Positions 8,991 to 20,082 are shown, numbered from the stretch's first letter. The stretch: 64,000 nucleotides of DNA from Dastarcus helophoroides (GCA_028583605.1 CM053331.1:40243283-40307282); one strand, 5' to 3'. Numbers and translations: made by a program. The notes: generated by a model from the sequence alone, not told the origin.

Positions 8991-11480
8991 GGTTGATACG
9001 TAAGGAATCTAGGTTGATTCGTAAAAAAACATAGGCTTATTCGTAAAGAATCTATATTGATTTGTAAAGAATCTAAGTTGGATTAAAAAATTTAGGTTGA
9101 TTCGTAAAGAATCTAGATTGATTCGTAAAGAATCTAGGTTGACTCGTAAAGAATCTATGTCGATTCTTACATAATCTAGGTTGATTCGTAGAGAATTTAG
9201 GTTGATTTGTAGATGATCTAGGTTGGTTCGTAGAGAATCTGGGTTGATTCGTAGAGAATCTAGGTTGATTCGTAGAGATCTAGGTTGATTCCTGAAGAAT
9301 CTAGCTTAATTTCTAAATAACCTGGGTTGATTTCTAAAGAATTTGACTCAAACGTTTTTAACTTAATTCCTAAAAAATGCAACTCGATGTCTGAATAATT
9401 TCTCAAACTGCAGAATCTAGGTTGATTTCCAAAGAATCTAGGTTGATTTCTAAAGAACCTAGGTTGATTTCTAAAGAATCTAAGTTGATTTCTCAAGAAT
9501 CTAGGTTGATTTCTAAAGAACCTAAGTTGATTTCTAGAGAATCTAAGTTGATTTCTCAAGAATCTAGGTTGATTTCTAAAGAATCTATGTTGATTTCTAA
9601 AGAATCTAGGTTGATTTGTAAAGAATCTATGTTGATTTCTAAAGAATCAAGGTTGATTGCTAAGGAATCTATATTGATTTCTAAGGAATCTATATTGATT
9701 TCTAAGGAATCTATATTGATTTCTAAAGAATCTAGGTTGATTCCTGAAGAATCTGTCTTAATTTCTAAATAACCTTGGATATATTTAAGTTAATTCCTAG
9801 AAAATACAAATCGAAGTCTGAATAAGTTTTTTCAAACTACAGAATCTAGGTTGATTCCCAAAGAATTTAGGTTGATTTCTAAAGAATCTATATTGATTTC
9901 TAATAAATTCAGGTTGATTACGAAAAAATCTAGCTTAATTTCTAAATAACCCGGATTGATTTCTAAAGAATTTGACATAAACATTTTTAACTGAATTCCT
10001 AGAAAATCCAACTCGATATCCGAATAATTTCTTAAACTGCAAAATCTAGGTTGATTCCCAAATAATCTAGGTTGATTTCTAAAGAATCTAGTTTAATTCA
10101 CAAAGAATCTAGGTTGATTCCTAAAGAATCTAGGTTGATTCCTAAAGAATCTAGTTTGGTTTTTAAAGAATCTAGGTTGTTTTCTAAAGAATCTGACTTG
10201 GAGATTTTTAAATTAATTCCTGGAAAATACAAATCAAAGTCTGAATAAGTTTTTTTAAACTACAGAATCTAAGTTGATTCCCAAAGAATTTAGGTTGATT
10301 CCCAAAGAATCTAGGTTAATTCCTAAAGAATCTAGGTTGATTCCTAAAGAATCTAGGTTGATTCCTAAAGAATCTAAGTTGGTTTCTAAAGAATCTAGGT
10401 TGATTTCTAAAGAATCTGACTTGGATATTTTTAACTTAATTACTAAAAGATACAAATCGAAGTCTGAATAAGTTTTTTCAAACTACAGAATCTAGGTTGA
10501 TTTCCAAAGAATCTAGGTTGATTTGTAAAGAATCTATGTTAATTTCTAAAGAATCAAGGTTGATTGCTAAGGAATCTATGTTGATTTCTAAAGAATCTAG
10601 GTTGATTCCTGAAGAATCTGGCTTAATTTCTAAATAACCTGGATTGATTTCTAAATAATTTAACTTAAACATTCTTAACTTAATTCCTAGAAAATCCAAC
10701 TTGATGTCTGAATAATTTTTCAAACTGCAGAATCTAAGTTGATTCCCAAATAATCTAGGTTGATTTCTAAAGAGTCTAGGTTAATTTCCAAAGAATCTAG
10801 GTTGATTTCTAAAGAATATAGGTTGATTTCTAAAGAATCTAAGTTGATTCCTAAAGAATCTAGGTTGATTTCTAAAGAATCTGACTTGGATATTTTTAAA
10901 TTAATTCCTAGAAAATACAAATCAAAGTCTCAATAAGTTTTTTGAAACTACCGAATCTAGGTTGATTTCCAAAGAATCTAGGTTGATTCCTAAAGAATCT
11001 AAGTTGATTTCTAAAGAATCTGACTTGGATATTTTTAAATTAATTCCTAGAAAATACAAATCAAAGTCTGAATAAGTTTTTTGAAACTACAGAATCTAGG
11101 TTGATTCCCAAAGAATCTAGGTTGATTCCCAAAGAATCTAGGTTGATTTCCAAAGAATCTAGGTTGATTTATAAAATATCTACGTTGATTTCTTAAGAAT
11201 CAAAGTTGATTCCTGAGGAATCTAGGTGGATTTCTAAAGAATCTAGGTTGATTCCTAAAGAATCTCGGTTGATTTCTAAATATCCCGGGTTGATTTCTAA
11301 AGAACTTGAGTTAAACATTTTTAACTTAATTCCTAGAGAATCTAACTCGATGTCTGAATAAGTTATCAAACTACAGAATCTAGGTTGTTTCCTTAAGAAT
11401 TTAGGTTGATTTCTAAAGGATCCAAGTTAATTCCTAAAGTTCCTAACTTAAGTTTTGGAGAGTTCAACTCAATATCTAAA
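8991..11480. repeat. 21-bp minisatellite array B
   Basis: Units of 21 bp, core ttgatttctaaagaatc then tagg, highly regular at 9420-9760 and 10270-10430. A subfamily with ttcgtaaagaat replaces it at 8990-9290. The diverged module of about 84 bp (ttaattcctagaaaatacaa, then ctgaataagttttttcaaac) recurs near 9342, 9774, 9964, 10190, 10420, 10650, 10885, 11020 and 11300, so the larger repeat is mostly about 200-235 bp. Minus-strand frames read as SLGINLD heptads and plus-strand frames as ESRLISK heptads; neither is taken as a gene. Clearly the same family as 1-1745. Confidence 0.93.
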
Positions 11481-11851
11481 CAAATCCTCACAGTTTCTCC
11501 AAAATTTTAGCTTCTTATGTCGAGCTTCCTGAAAAATCTAAATTGATTTCTAAAGAGTCTAACTTGGATGAAAAATCTAACTCAATTTCTAAAGAATTAA
11601 TAAGGATTTGAATAGAGATTCGAAGTACCTTGGCTTAATTCTTGAAATCCAACTTAATCCAACTTGCTAAAGAAACTTTGGCGATTCATAAAAAACGCGA
11701 GTTGATTCCCAAAGAATGTAACTTGATTCCTGAAGACTTCAACCTAATTTTTGAATAATTTCGTGTGGTCCTTAAAAATCTAACTTGCTTTCTAAACAGT
11801 CAAGCTTAGGTGAAGAATTCAACTAAATTTCTAAGGAATTAACTTCTTACG
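11481..11851. repeat. decayed margin of 21-bp array
   Basis: Recognisable but strongly diverged units (attcctgaagacttcaac, ttgctttctaaacagtc and similar). No gene. It ends at an E1 insertion. Confidence 0.65.
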
Positions 11852-11968
11852 TTTGATGGAACGGACTGGTCCTTGGTTATCTTCAAAAATTGAAACACAG
11901 AACTTGTCCCCTGAAACCAAGAAAGATTAAAAAACACAACAACAGGCTCTAGAGCAACCTTTGTTGTA
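11852..11968. mobile_element. dispersed repeat E1 with extended left end
   Basis: Starts tttgatggaacggactggtc, continues cttggttatcttcaaaaatt, then the shared gaaacacagaacttgtcccc text, and ends agagcaacctttgttgtagg. The extended left end also occurs at 19733-19760 and, reversed, at 50117-50160, which defines this side of the element better than the copy at 3344. The inner part has a small rearrangement (acaacaggctctagagcaac). It splits the 21-bp array, whose units resume directly afterwards, so it was inserted into an existing array. Confidence 0.75.
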
Positions 11969-12297
11969 GGTGGATTTCTAAAGAATCTAGGTTGATTTCT
12001 AAAGAATCTAGGTTGATTTCTAAATAACCCGGGTTGATTTCTATAGAACTTGAGTTAAACATTTTTAATTTAATTCCTAGAGAATCTAACTCGATGTCTA
12101 AATAAGTTTTCAAACTACAGAATCTAGGTTGATTCCCAAAGAATCTAGGTTGATCTTCTAAGAATCTATGTTGTTTTTAAAGAATTAAGGTTTATTTTTA
12201 AGGATTTTAGGTGGATTTCTAAAGAATCTAGGTTGATTTCTAAAGAATATAGGTTGATTTCTAAATAACCCGGGTTGATTTCTATAGAACTTGAGTT
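11969..12297. repeat. 21-bp minisatellite, terminal piece of array B
   Basis: Same 21-bp core as array B, including one copy of the 84-bp module at about 12050-12125. It breaks off within a unit at gaacttgagttag, where single-copy DNA starts. Confidence 0.88.
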
Positions 12298-12954
12298 AGT
12301 AGTAAGTGCACCAATTTTCGTCAAAATCGCTTCAGGAATTAAGCCGGGGAAAGCCAACAAACAGGCAGACAAACGCACTTTCGCATTTTTAAATTGGTTA
12401 AAGTAGTGGTCGCTCTACTAAGCCTAAAAGCTTCGATGGCAAGCGAATTTCCGATGCAACTTTCTGCTTATTCCGGAAATATACGTCTCAGTAATACGTG
12501 ACACGTTTAAAAGCAGTTTATTAATAATTAGTCCTATAAACATCTCAGATTATCTTCCACGCGTTGTAAATTATACTCATAACCACGAGTTAATTGGAAA
12601 TTACCGCGACTCATCGTCATATATCGTCGAAATTATGCGTGTTTCACACACGAACGTACCAAAAAAAAAAACGAACCGAACTCATCTCTGCTGCTACATC
12701 TGACATTTACATTTTTAATTATTGGCTCATCTAAATCAACGTCCAGACGTGTACACGGCCCCATAACTATAAAAATTGTGAAAAATAAACAGCGTTAATT
12801 ATGAGACTGTTGATGGTCGGGAACGTGGAATGACTTTTACGCTTTTGGGTGGTCTTTGCCCACGGGTTTTTCTCGAAAATTTACAGTGTTGAGGACCCAT
12901 GCAAAAGGATGCTTTGGGGCAATTTAGTGTCAGCTTAAAGCAGTGTTTCTAATG
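12298..12954. other. single-copy DNA, no gene recognised
   Basis: Mixed composition with a poly-A run at about 12661. No tandem structure and no frame with recognisable domains. Confidence 0.5.
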
Positions 12955-12962
12955 TGTGGTAC

Positions 12963-13325
12963 CAGAGACTAAATAGACTGAACCTAACACGGTAAGCAGT
13001 GAAGCCAGTTGAAAGCCTGGCGAAAGCCTAGCTCCATCTAGCTCACAATGCCCTCTTATTATTTGACTTATTATTTGTCTTTGAAAATAGTTCTTCTGAA
13101 CTTTTACCAAAAGACACTTATTAAAATTATCCTATTGGTCCAAAAGCCCCTAATTCTAAAGTTTCATCTAAATCGTTAGAACCGTTACGCGGCAAGTTTC
13201 ATATTTATAAATTTTACTTAATCCGACCATATCAAATAGTGGAATGCACCTCCCCACTTCCCCGGATTTTAGCTTCAACTGTACGTATGAGACAACATTG
13301 AAACGTTCAGTCTATTTAGTCTCTG
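12963..13325. mobile_element. 363-bp hAT-like MITE with 8-bp target duplication
   Basis: Perfect 21-bp terminal inverted repeats begin cagagactaaatagactgaa at 12963 and end with the complement at 13325. They are flanked by an exact 8-bp direct repeat, tgtggtac, at 12955-12962 and 13326-13333. Eight-bp duplications and CAG-type ends are hallmarks of the hAT superfamily. The interior (about 320 bp) has no transposase, so this is a non-autonomous derivative. The intact ends and flanks suggest a fairly recent insertion. Confidence 0.88.
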
Positions 13326-13333
13326 TGTGGTAC

Positions 13334-14564
13334 GCATATCCCCAGAGATACGGGTGGGGGTACGCGATGCATCGGGGCCAGATGACTCAAGAATTGTTTG
13401 AATAAACGTAGCAAGATTACGTTTTCAGCTTGCATAATTTTAAAGTGTTCGTGCAGATTGCAAAATGATGTTTTGTTTAAATTCGTTGATATGTTCGACA
13501 AACACACTTCCTCATTTATAGGGTTTTTAACCAGGGGTACTCAACGTCATGAAAAATTATGAATAGGGTACACAGAAGTCGTTTGACTTAGCTCTTCTAA
13601 GTTATGTAAGAAGTGTTGCAATTGAAGATAGTTCTACTGGCGAACAAAGTCGTTGAAACAAATAATCCTTCCCAAACCTTTACTAAAATGATTTATTCAT
13701 TTATAAATTACCCACTCTAGAATAACTTACGTTGGTTGAAGACGAGACGCCTTATTGATCCACTAATTATATTTCGTTAATCAGAGACTAGAGTAAATCG
13801 CATTACGCATTCAAGGAGTTTCGGTCAGTAATCAAGAGCGTGGCACAAATGAATTTTACATGAATAGGGCTAAGGCTGGGCGAACATAAACCTTCCCATT
13901 GACGAACTTTCTTGTTGCCATCAAAACTACAAACGTACATTGTGGCGTTTGCGAATTCAACGCGCTAATTTAGCACCCCATCATAACGGTAAGGCGTCAG
14001 GGGGTAAAACGTATTCCTCCAACTCAATTTATCACGGCGGGATTCTATTATGTGTGTTACGGTGAGCTACTTTACGCATTAATATGACACAATGTTATTT
14101 CGGATGGCTGATGGGAACCTACAAAAGGGGTTTGGAAGGAAAACCTCGACTTGAATACAGCCGGCAACTGACACTCGAGAGCCGAAGTCATTCATATGCA
14201 GATCCGACACGGTTGCGATTCTATTGACGTTTTTGGCAGACACGTGTGGGGCTTCACCAGCCCTCGTTACATTTTAGAGTAGAGTGTCATTTTAATGAGA
14301 ACCTCATGTTCACTGTCATCTGGTATATTTTTAATTGGTCATACAGGTCACTGGTTCTTAACCTTTTAATTATGATGAGTCATTTGATCGATTGTTCTAT
14401 CTTAGACAACCAAACGATTGACAGTAATATACTTATTGGCATTTCGACAAATATGGAGACCAAGTTTTTGTGTTATTGGTCTTAAATTGAGCAAATTTGT
14501 TTTTTAACTGCTTGAAATTGCAGTTTCTCCTAAGATAGGTATGTGGTAGTATTAAAAATGCGTG
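13334..14564. other. single-copy DNA, no gene recognised
   Basis: No tandem repeats. A 79-codon plus-strand frame (14246-14485) has a hydrophobic stretch but no recognised family and no splice context that I can support. Composition is moderately AT-rich and typical of intergenic or intronic insect DNA. Confidence 0.5.
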
Positions 14565-14636
14565 ATCGGCGACCGGGATTCGAACCCGGGGCCCTCGCGT
14601 GAAAGTCTGACTCCTTAACCACCGAGTCATCGCTAC
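14565..14636 (-). pseudogene. tRNA-like sequence (tRNA pseudogene or SINE head)
   Basis: Read on the minus strand it starts GTAGCGATGACTCGGTGG. A five-pair D stem (GACTC with GAGTC) and a five-pair T stem (CCGGG with CCCGG) around the loop TTCGAAT are intact, so the internal B-box promoter GGTTCGAATCC is present. The acceptor stem pairs only at four inner positions plus a wobble, and the region between the D and T arms does not form a normal anticodon stem, so I cannot assign an amino acid. No intact gene is claimed. A 7-bp inverted repeat (gtggtag at 14543, ctaccac at 14633) overlaps its ends. It could be the head of a tRNA-derived SINE. Confidence 0.6.
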
Positions 14637-15306
14637 CACTACTTTCAATGCTACTTATTCACTTCATATATCCTTCTCGCGGTACATCCTACTTTGTATC
14701 AATCAGTTTTCGACAATTTACTCTCAAAGGCCCAATAAAAACTTACTCGTACGAAGGCTTACGATCAAAATACTCTTCGCTGGCAAAAAAGGAAACCACG
14801 ACGGCGGCGGCGTCACAGTTTCCAACGAGAGTGATTTTTGACCCATATTTACTTTGCAAATTGAAATTTTTCTCTGATATAATGGAAAAGTGAATCCGGG
14901 CGAGCCCCCAAATCTTCCGCAACGGTCGATAATTCGCTCTCAGATCTCGTTATTTCGCCGCCGACACGAATCAGATTGTTTCCAAAAACAAACTCGTGTT
15001 TCGCCTTTTAACCACACCCGCGGATAACATCCGTTGTGGAAATTCGAACAAATTCCTGAAAACAAAACGACGATCGCCCCAAATTATTTTTTGTTTCTCA
15101 AACTTGGGGATAATCGTTAGCGTTGGAATTATATAAAATAGAAGCTGAGATTGAAGTAATTTATGAAAAGCTGTGGGCAATATGCATTATCTTGTTTATC
15201 AACAACGAATAAGCGTAGTCACGCGTTATTCAATGTTGATTCTCCAGGTTGAATATAATTGGGCTGTTGACCTATCTGTTGAGAGGTGGAAAACATATGT
15301 CAGCAG
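14637..15306. other. single-copy DNA, no gene recognised
   Basis: Includes a CpG-containing part (14890-15090) without a recognisable frame, and short open frames on both strands (14648-14893, 14971-15180, 15173-15415) that lack known motifs. Ends at the terminus of a hAT-like element. Confidence 0.5.
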
Positions 15307-17483
15307 CAGTGGCGGCTGGCGTATAGGCACTGTGGAACTGCAGCACCCCCAATTTCGCTTAAGAGTTTTTTTCTCAAAATTTTCTGAACACTTTTCATTT
15401 TACAAATTTTTGTAGAAATTTTAAATATTCTTTGATTTCTTTTTATTGAAATTTTAGGTTTCTTTCACGAAGTTACGACATTTAAAAACCTAATTTAATT
15501 TTAATTTGATCAAAATCACATTTTTAAAAACTAATTTTTGTAAAAGTATTGAGGAAGAAGAAATAATCGAATTTTGAGAAAAAAAGTCGAAATTTAAGAA
15601 AATATCGAAATTTTGAGAAAAAAAAATCGAAATTTTGAGTTTTAAGTCGACATGTCCAAAAAAAGGTCGATATTTTGAGAAAAATATCGAAATTTCGATA
15701 TTAAAGTCAACATTTCGAAAAAAAGACGAATTTTGAGAAAAACGTCGAAATTTCAAGAAGTCGAAATTTCAAGAAGTCGAAATTTCGAAATATTTCGAGA
15801 AAAAAGTTGAAATTTAACAAAAAAGTCGAAATTTCGAGAAAAAAAGTCGAAATTTTAAGATTAAAATTGAAATATTAAAAAAATATTGAAATGTCGATAT
15901 TAAGGTCAAAATTTCGACAATAAAGTTGAAATTTGAAAAAAAAAACTAAATTTCAAGAAAAAGGGTCGAAATTTTGAGAAAAACTTGAAACTGAGAAAAA
16001 AGTCAAAATTTTAAGAAAAAAGGCGAAATTTCGAAATATTTCGAGAAAAAAATCGAGATTTGAGAAAAAAGTCAAAATTTCGAGAAAAAAAGGCAACATT
16101 TCGCGAAAAAAAAGTCAAAATTTTCAGAAAATAGTCAAAATTTCCAGAAGAATTAAAATTTAAGAAAAAAGTCGAAATTTTGAAAAAAAAAGTCGAAATT
16201 TCGAAATATTTCGAGAACAAAATTGAAATTTGGGACAATAGTCGAGATTTCGAGATAAAAATAGAAATTTCGCAAAAAAAAGTCAAAATTTCGAGAAAAA
16301 AGTCGAAATTTCGAGAGAAAAATCGAAGTTTGCGAGAACAGTCGAAATTTCGAAAAAAAAAGTTAAAATTTTGAAATTTAAAGTCGAAATCTTGAGAAAA
16401 ATATCGAAAAGTCGGTATTAAGGTCAAAATTTCGAGCATAAAATCGAATTTTGAGAAAAAAGTCAGAATTTTGAGACAAAAGTCGAAATGTTGAGAAAAA
16501 AGTCGAAATTTCGAAATATTTCGAAAAAAAAATCGAGATTTGAGAAAAAAGTCGAAATTTCGAGAAAAAAGGCAACATTTCGCGAAAAAAAAGTCGAAAT
16601 TTTCAGAAAAAAGTCGAAATTTCCAGAAGAGTTGAAATTTAAGAAAAAAGTCGAAATTTTGAGAACAAAAGTCGAAATTTCGAAATATTTCGAGAAAAAA
16701 ATTGAAATTTGGGACAATAGTCGAGATTTCGAGAAAAAAATAGAAATTTCGCAAAAAAAAAGTCAAAATTTCGAGAAAAAAGTCGAAATTTCGAGAGAAA
16801 AATCGAAGTTTGTGAGAACAGTCGAAATTTCGAAAAAAAAAGTTAAAATTTTGAATTTAAAGTCTAAATCTTGAGTAAAATATCGAAATGTCGGTATTAA
16901 GGTCAAAATTTCGAAAAAAAATCGAATTTTGAGAAAAAAGTCAAAATTTTGAGACAAAAGTCGAAATGTTGAGAAAAAAGTCGAAATTTCGAAATATTTC
17001 GAGAAAAAAATCGAGATTTGAGAAAAAAGTCGAAATTTCGAGAAAAAAGGCAACATTTCGCGAAAAAAAAGTCGAAATTTTCAGAAAAAAGTCGAAATTT
17101 CCAGAAGAGTTAAATAAATCGAAATATCTAGAAAAAACTCAACATTTTTTTACAAAAAAAGTTTCAATTGAGATTTCAGGTAAAAACTCGAATTTTTTTT
17201 AGAGAAATATTAAAATACAAGAAGAGATGGATTTAGATGTTATTTTGAAATTTTAATTATTTTCTCAAAATTTTTACAAAAATTAGAAAAACAAATTAAA
17301 ATAGATTTTAAAATTCCGTAACTTCTTAAAAGAAACTTGATATTTCTATAAAAAGAAATCAGAAAAAATTTTAAATCTCTACAAAAAATTGTTTAAGGGA
17401 TAGTCTTCGGAAAATTTTAAGAAAAAACTCCTAAGCGGAAATGGGGGTGCTGCAGTTCCACAGTGCCTATGCGCGAGCCACTG
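15307..17483. mobile_element. hAT-like non-autonomous element, copy 1 (two like ends)
   Basis: The left end reads cagtggcggctggcgtatag, then gcactgtggaactgcagcac. The right end, read on the minus strand, starts cagtggctcgcgcatagg and continues with the same text, so both ends are of one type. Similarity of the two arms extends inward at least 200 bp (shared tgatttctttttat and gaagttacg text). The right arm (about 17110-17483, reversed) also matches the left part of copy 2 at 36663-37390. The middle is filled with a minisatellite and no transposase is present. No matching 8-bp duplication is seen at the ends, so it may have arisen by recombination between copies. Confidence 0.75.
15540..17115. 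repeat. 19-20-bp gtcgaaatttcgagaaaaa array inside hAT copy 1
   Basis: Units of about 17-21 bp based on gtcgaaatttcgagaaaa, strongly purine-skewed on the plus strand. The marker ggcaacatttcgcg occurs at 16092, 16571 and 17049, giving a higher-order period of about 479 bp with close sequence match. A long minus-strand frame (16011-16766, 251 codons of F, S and I-rich text) and overlapping plus-strand K-rich frames come from the lack of stops in this composition; they are not genes. Each unit contains the near-palindrome gaaatttc, so local hairpins are possible. Confidence 0.9.
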
Positions 17484-18040
17484 CTCATTTAACTATCTTC
17501 AAAATAACTAGAACTTTCGGTTTTTAAAACTTTTTTTTGCACTTTCAATACGATTATTACTTTCAAAGTTATTGGTTACCAAAACCAAAAGTGAGTTTTT
17601 TGTTTTGGACGACGATAATTCAACGAAAAATCATCATACAGGGCGCTCAAAAATCAGTCAAATTAAAGACGATTAAATTGTCTAGAAGAATTTTATAATG
17701 AGATTACTCAAAAAAAAAATATTGAGGGCGTAAACCTTTTGAAAGATAAAAAAAATATTGGAAACAATCTGACCCATGGTTTTCTTACGAATAGTTAAAA
17801 ACTGGGGGCGCTAAAAAATTTTGAATTCGGTATTTAAAAACTAGAAACTTGGAGCTTTCATTAACTGTTTTTTATTTTTCTCTATGACAATTTTTCTTTG
17901 AGTTACAGCTTTTTGAAAATCTCCACCTAAAAACTTGGGATTTTGTATAGTATACACTCTGGGGCATTTTTTATAACAAAAAATTACATTTAGGTAAAAC
18001 TGGAATTTAAGACGACGATTCAAGGTTAGAATTAATGAGT
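17484..18040. other. AT-rich single-copy DNA
   Basis: No tandem repeats and no recognised frame. A minus-strand frame at 17841-18059 has no known motif and runs into the tRNA-like sequence. Confidence 0.5.
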
Positions 18041-18112
18041 CTGCGCGGGAATCGAACATAGAACCTTCGCGTTGCTAGCACAAGGCACGCTTTCACTAAT
18101 TGAGCTAGTATA
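18041..18112 (-). pseudogene. tRNA-derived fragment, probably SINE remnant
   Basis: Minus strand: an A-box-like part (TAGCTCAATTAGTGAAAGCG) and a B-box-like part (GTTCGATTCCC) lie at tRNA spacing, separated by TTGTGCTAGCAACGCGAAGG. The 5' half of the T stem no longer pairs and the acceptor ends do not match, so it is not a working tRNA. The spacing and both promoter boxes make a tRNA origin likely; a SINE head is the best alternative. Confidence 0.5.
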
Positions 18113-18754
18113 TCAAATTCAAAAAATATAATTATTTCGCTTACTTTATACACTCGTTTACACGTCAGTCGTGCATTCTTGGGCATTTTTAATATAAACC
18201 AATCGAATACGTTTTGTTATTAACTCAACTGTCAACTATTTCAATGCAAGTCCTCTTTTTGGCGCCCATCGTGGGGCCCCCTCTGCATTTCTAGCGACCG
18301 AAAAAACTATAAATCAGTCAGTCCTCCATTTATTGCGACGAATAAATTTCCGACGTAACATATCGTAAAAAAACGCAAAATGCCGTGCCATTTACATAGA
18401 AAAGTTCATCTAGGGTTGAATAGACATTCACTTGACCTACTTCCAGAAATATCAAAACGTTGTAAAAGAAATTCAATTCGTTTTAAAACGCTCCTGCGGG
18501 AAAACTTGCTCGATATTAATGCAGCCTCCGGGACGCCGCTTCGGCACGATGAAACGTAAAAAAATGCCGAAATAACTGTATCTGGTTAGCGTGAGCGAAA
18601 GCGTTTAGAGATATTCAAGTTGAATTTTTTACGATAGCTGGCGCCGGCAATCGCTCGTGTAATTAGATTCGATCACGAATTTGGTTCTTCGGACGTGAAA
18701 TTAACCTCCTCTCGTGATATAAAGCAGAACGAAAGGACGACGCCCTGAAAAGCA
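18113..18754. other. single-copy DNA, no gene recognised
   Basis: Balanced composition with CpG-containing parts (18240-18300, 18480-18600) but no frame or RNA that I recognise. Possibly a conserved non-coding region. Confidence 0.45.
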
Positions 18755-18918
18755 GCTGAAGGCCCCCCGGAAACCCGCTGAAGGCCCCCTGGATACCCGC
18801 TGAAGGCCCCCTGGATACCCGCTGAAGGCCCCCTGGATACCCGCTGAAGGCCCCCTGGATACCCGCTGAAGGCCCCCTGGATACTCGCTCAAGGCCCCCT
18901 GGAAACCCCCTGAAGGCA
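18755..18918. repeat. GC-rich 22-bp minisatellite, ~7 copies
   Basis: Units of exactly 22 bp, core ctgaaggccccctggatacc, with the aaggcccc marker at 18759, 18781, 18803, 18825 and onward. The four central copies are almost identical and the outer ones vary. It is the only clearly GC-rich array in the window. Since 22 is not a multiple of three, the open minus-strand reading (rich in GYPGGLQRVSRGPSAG) cycles through all frames and is not evidence of a protein. Confidence 0.95.
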
Positions 18919-19732
18919 TTACGAGAGTGTTATCTGTAAATTACAAAAAAAAATTAACATTAAAAACCGAGGAAGAATCAAAATGGACTCTTGAAAATAT
19001 TTTGGTAACAAAATTGGACCAGCTTTCGTGCTGGCGATATGTAATTTATTTGACAGTTGATAACTTTGTTCTGCTTGGTATCGAAGTAAAAGAGTAATCG
19101 AATTAAGCCCCCCGAACTTATCTCGAGCTGCCTCGAGGGTAATTTTGGTATTTTTATATCGTAAAGACCTGCTTAATTACTTACTCCAGTACTTATCGAA
19201 TTTTTTTTCCCTCGCTCAGTTCGTTAATCCTACAAACAAACGCACCCCTTGCTTGAACACGTCACACCCTTGAAATTAATAAGGGATGCTCCCCAGTCAC
19301 CTTCGCCTTGTAATGTCCAAGCTATCCATTCATATCTCTATTCAAATTTTTAAATTAGGCCCACCACTGCACTCCAAACAATAGGCTAATTCATACCAAA
19401 GATTATGCTAATGTATTCCACACGTGGGCTACTCTTTCCTGTCAATTACGTTCACCAGGTGCCCCGTTTTGTAACGCCGACTAAAGCATTTTCGTTGAGC
19501 GACACATGGCGCGGAAAATACAAATTTCTTGTCGGATAAAATCGGCATAAATTGATCTTATCAGTGGATACGACTAATTTCGTAATTAAAACACGAAATT
19601 GTTGTAATAAATTGCACAAAAGAAACGCGGGGGCGACACCCTCGCTACTGGTAATACTCTTGATATCTGGAGGAATTAACTATTTACACAAAGCTAAATT
19701 TGCGTAGGAATAACCACGAAAAGCTTTAAGTT
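18919..19732. other. single-copy DNA, no gene recognised
   Basis: Mixed composition with no tandem structure and no convincing frame. Confidence 0.5.
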
Positions 19733-19964
19733 TGGTGGAACGGACTGGTCCTCGGTTATCGGTAGCGTAGGGCGTTATGTGGCGTAGGGCGTCATCTAAC
19801 GCGATAGGAGGCAACTTTGCTACCGAATATATAGTTGGAGGCTCGCTGCAACGCAGCTAAACATACACATGGTCGTCACAACGAATTTGAACACAACATC
19901 ATTCTGAAATCTGCACCAACTCTTTAAAACTGATTTTCAAATCTCTAGTCAAATCCGTAAAAAG
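19733..19964. other. E1 left-end fragment plus unique spacer
   Basis: ggtggaacggactggtcctc (19735 on) matches the extended left end of E1 at 11852. It is then followed not by the E1 body but by about 200 bp of other DNA with a short duplication (gtggcgtagggcgt, near 19758-19797) before the E1 body resumes at 19965. This is either an insertion into E1 or two independent fragments. Confidence 0.5.
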
Positions 19965-20082
19965 TTGAAATACAGAACTTGTCCCATGAAACCAAGAAAG
20001 ATTAAAAAACACAATAAACGATGCAACGTTTGTTGTGTTTTTTAATCTTTCTTGGTTTCAAGGGACAAGTTCTGTATTTCAA
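19965..20082. mobile_element. E1 palindrome (head-to-head pair)
   Basis: The left arm begins ttgaaatacagaacttgtcc and the right arm ends with its complement ggacaagttctgtatttcaa. Arms of roughly 55 bp with few mismatches meet around aaacgatgcaacg. This is two E1 bodies in opposite orientation, able to form a long hairpin or cruciform. It has the same design as the hairpin in each 189-bp monomer of the 42.3-50.2 kb satellite. Confidence 0.85.

Noticed and set aside
14565..14636. Functional tRNA gene
   Set aside because: The anticodon stem does not form and the acceptor stem has outer mismatches, so only a tRNA-like remnant is supported.
16011..16766. 251-codon minus-strand frame rich in F, S, N and I
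   Set aside because: It lies wholly in the purine-rich minisatellite, overlaps long frames on the other strand, and has repeat-determined composition with no domain.
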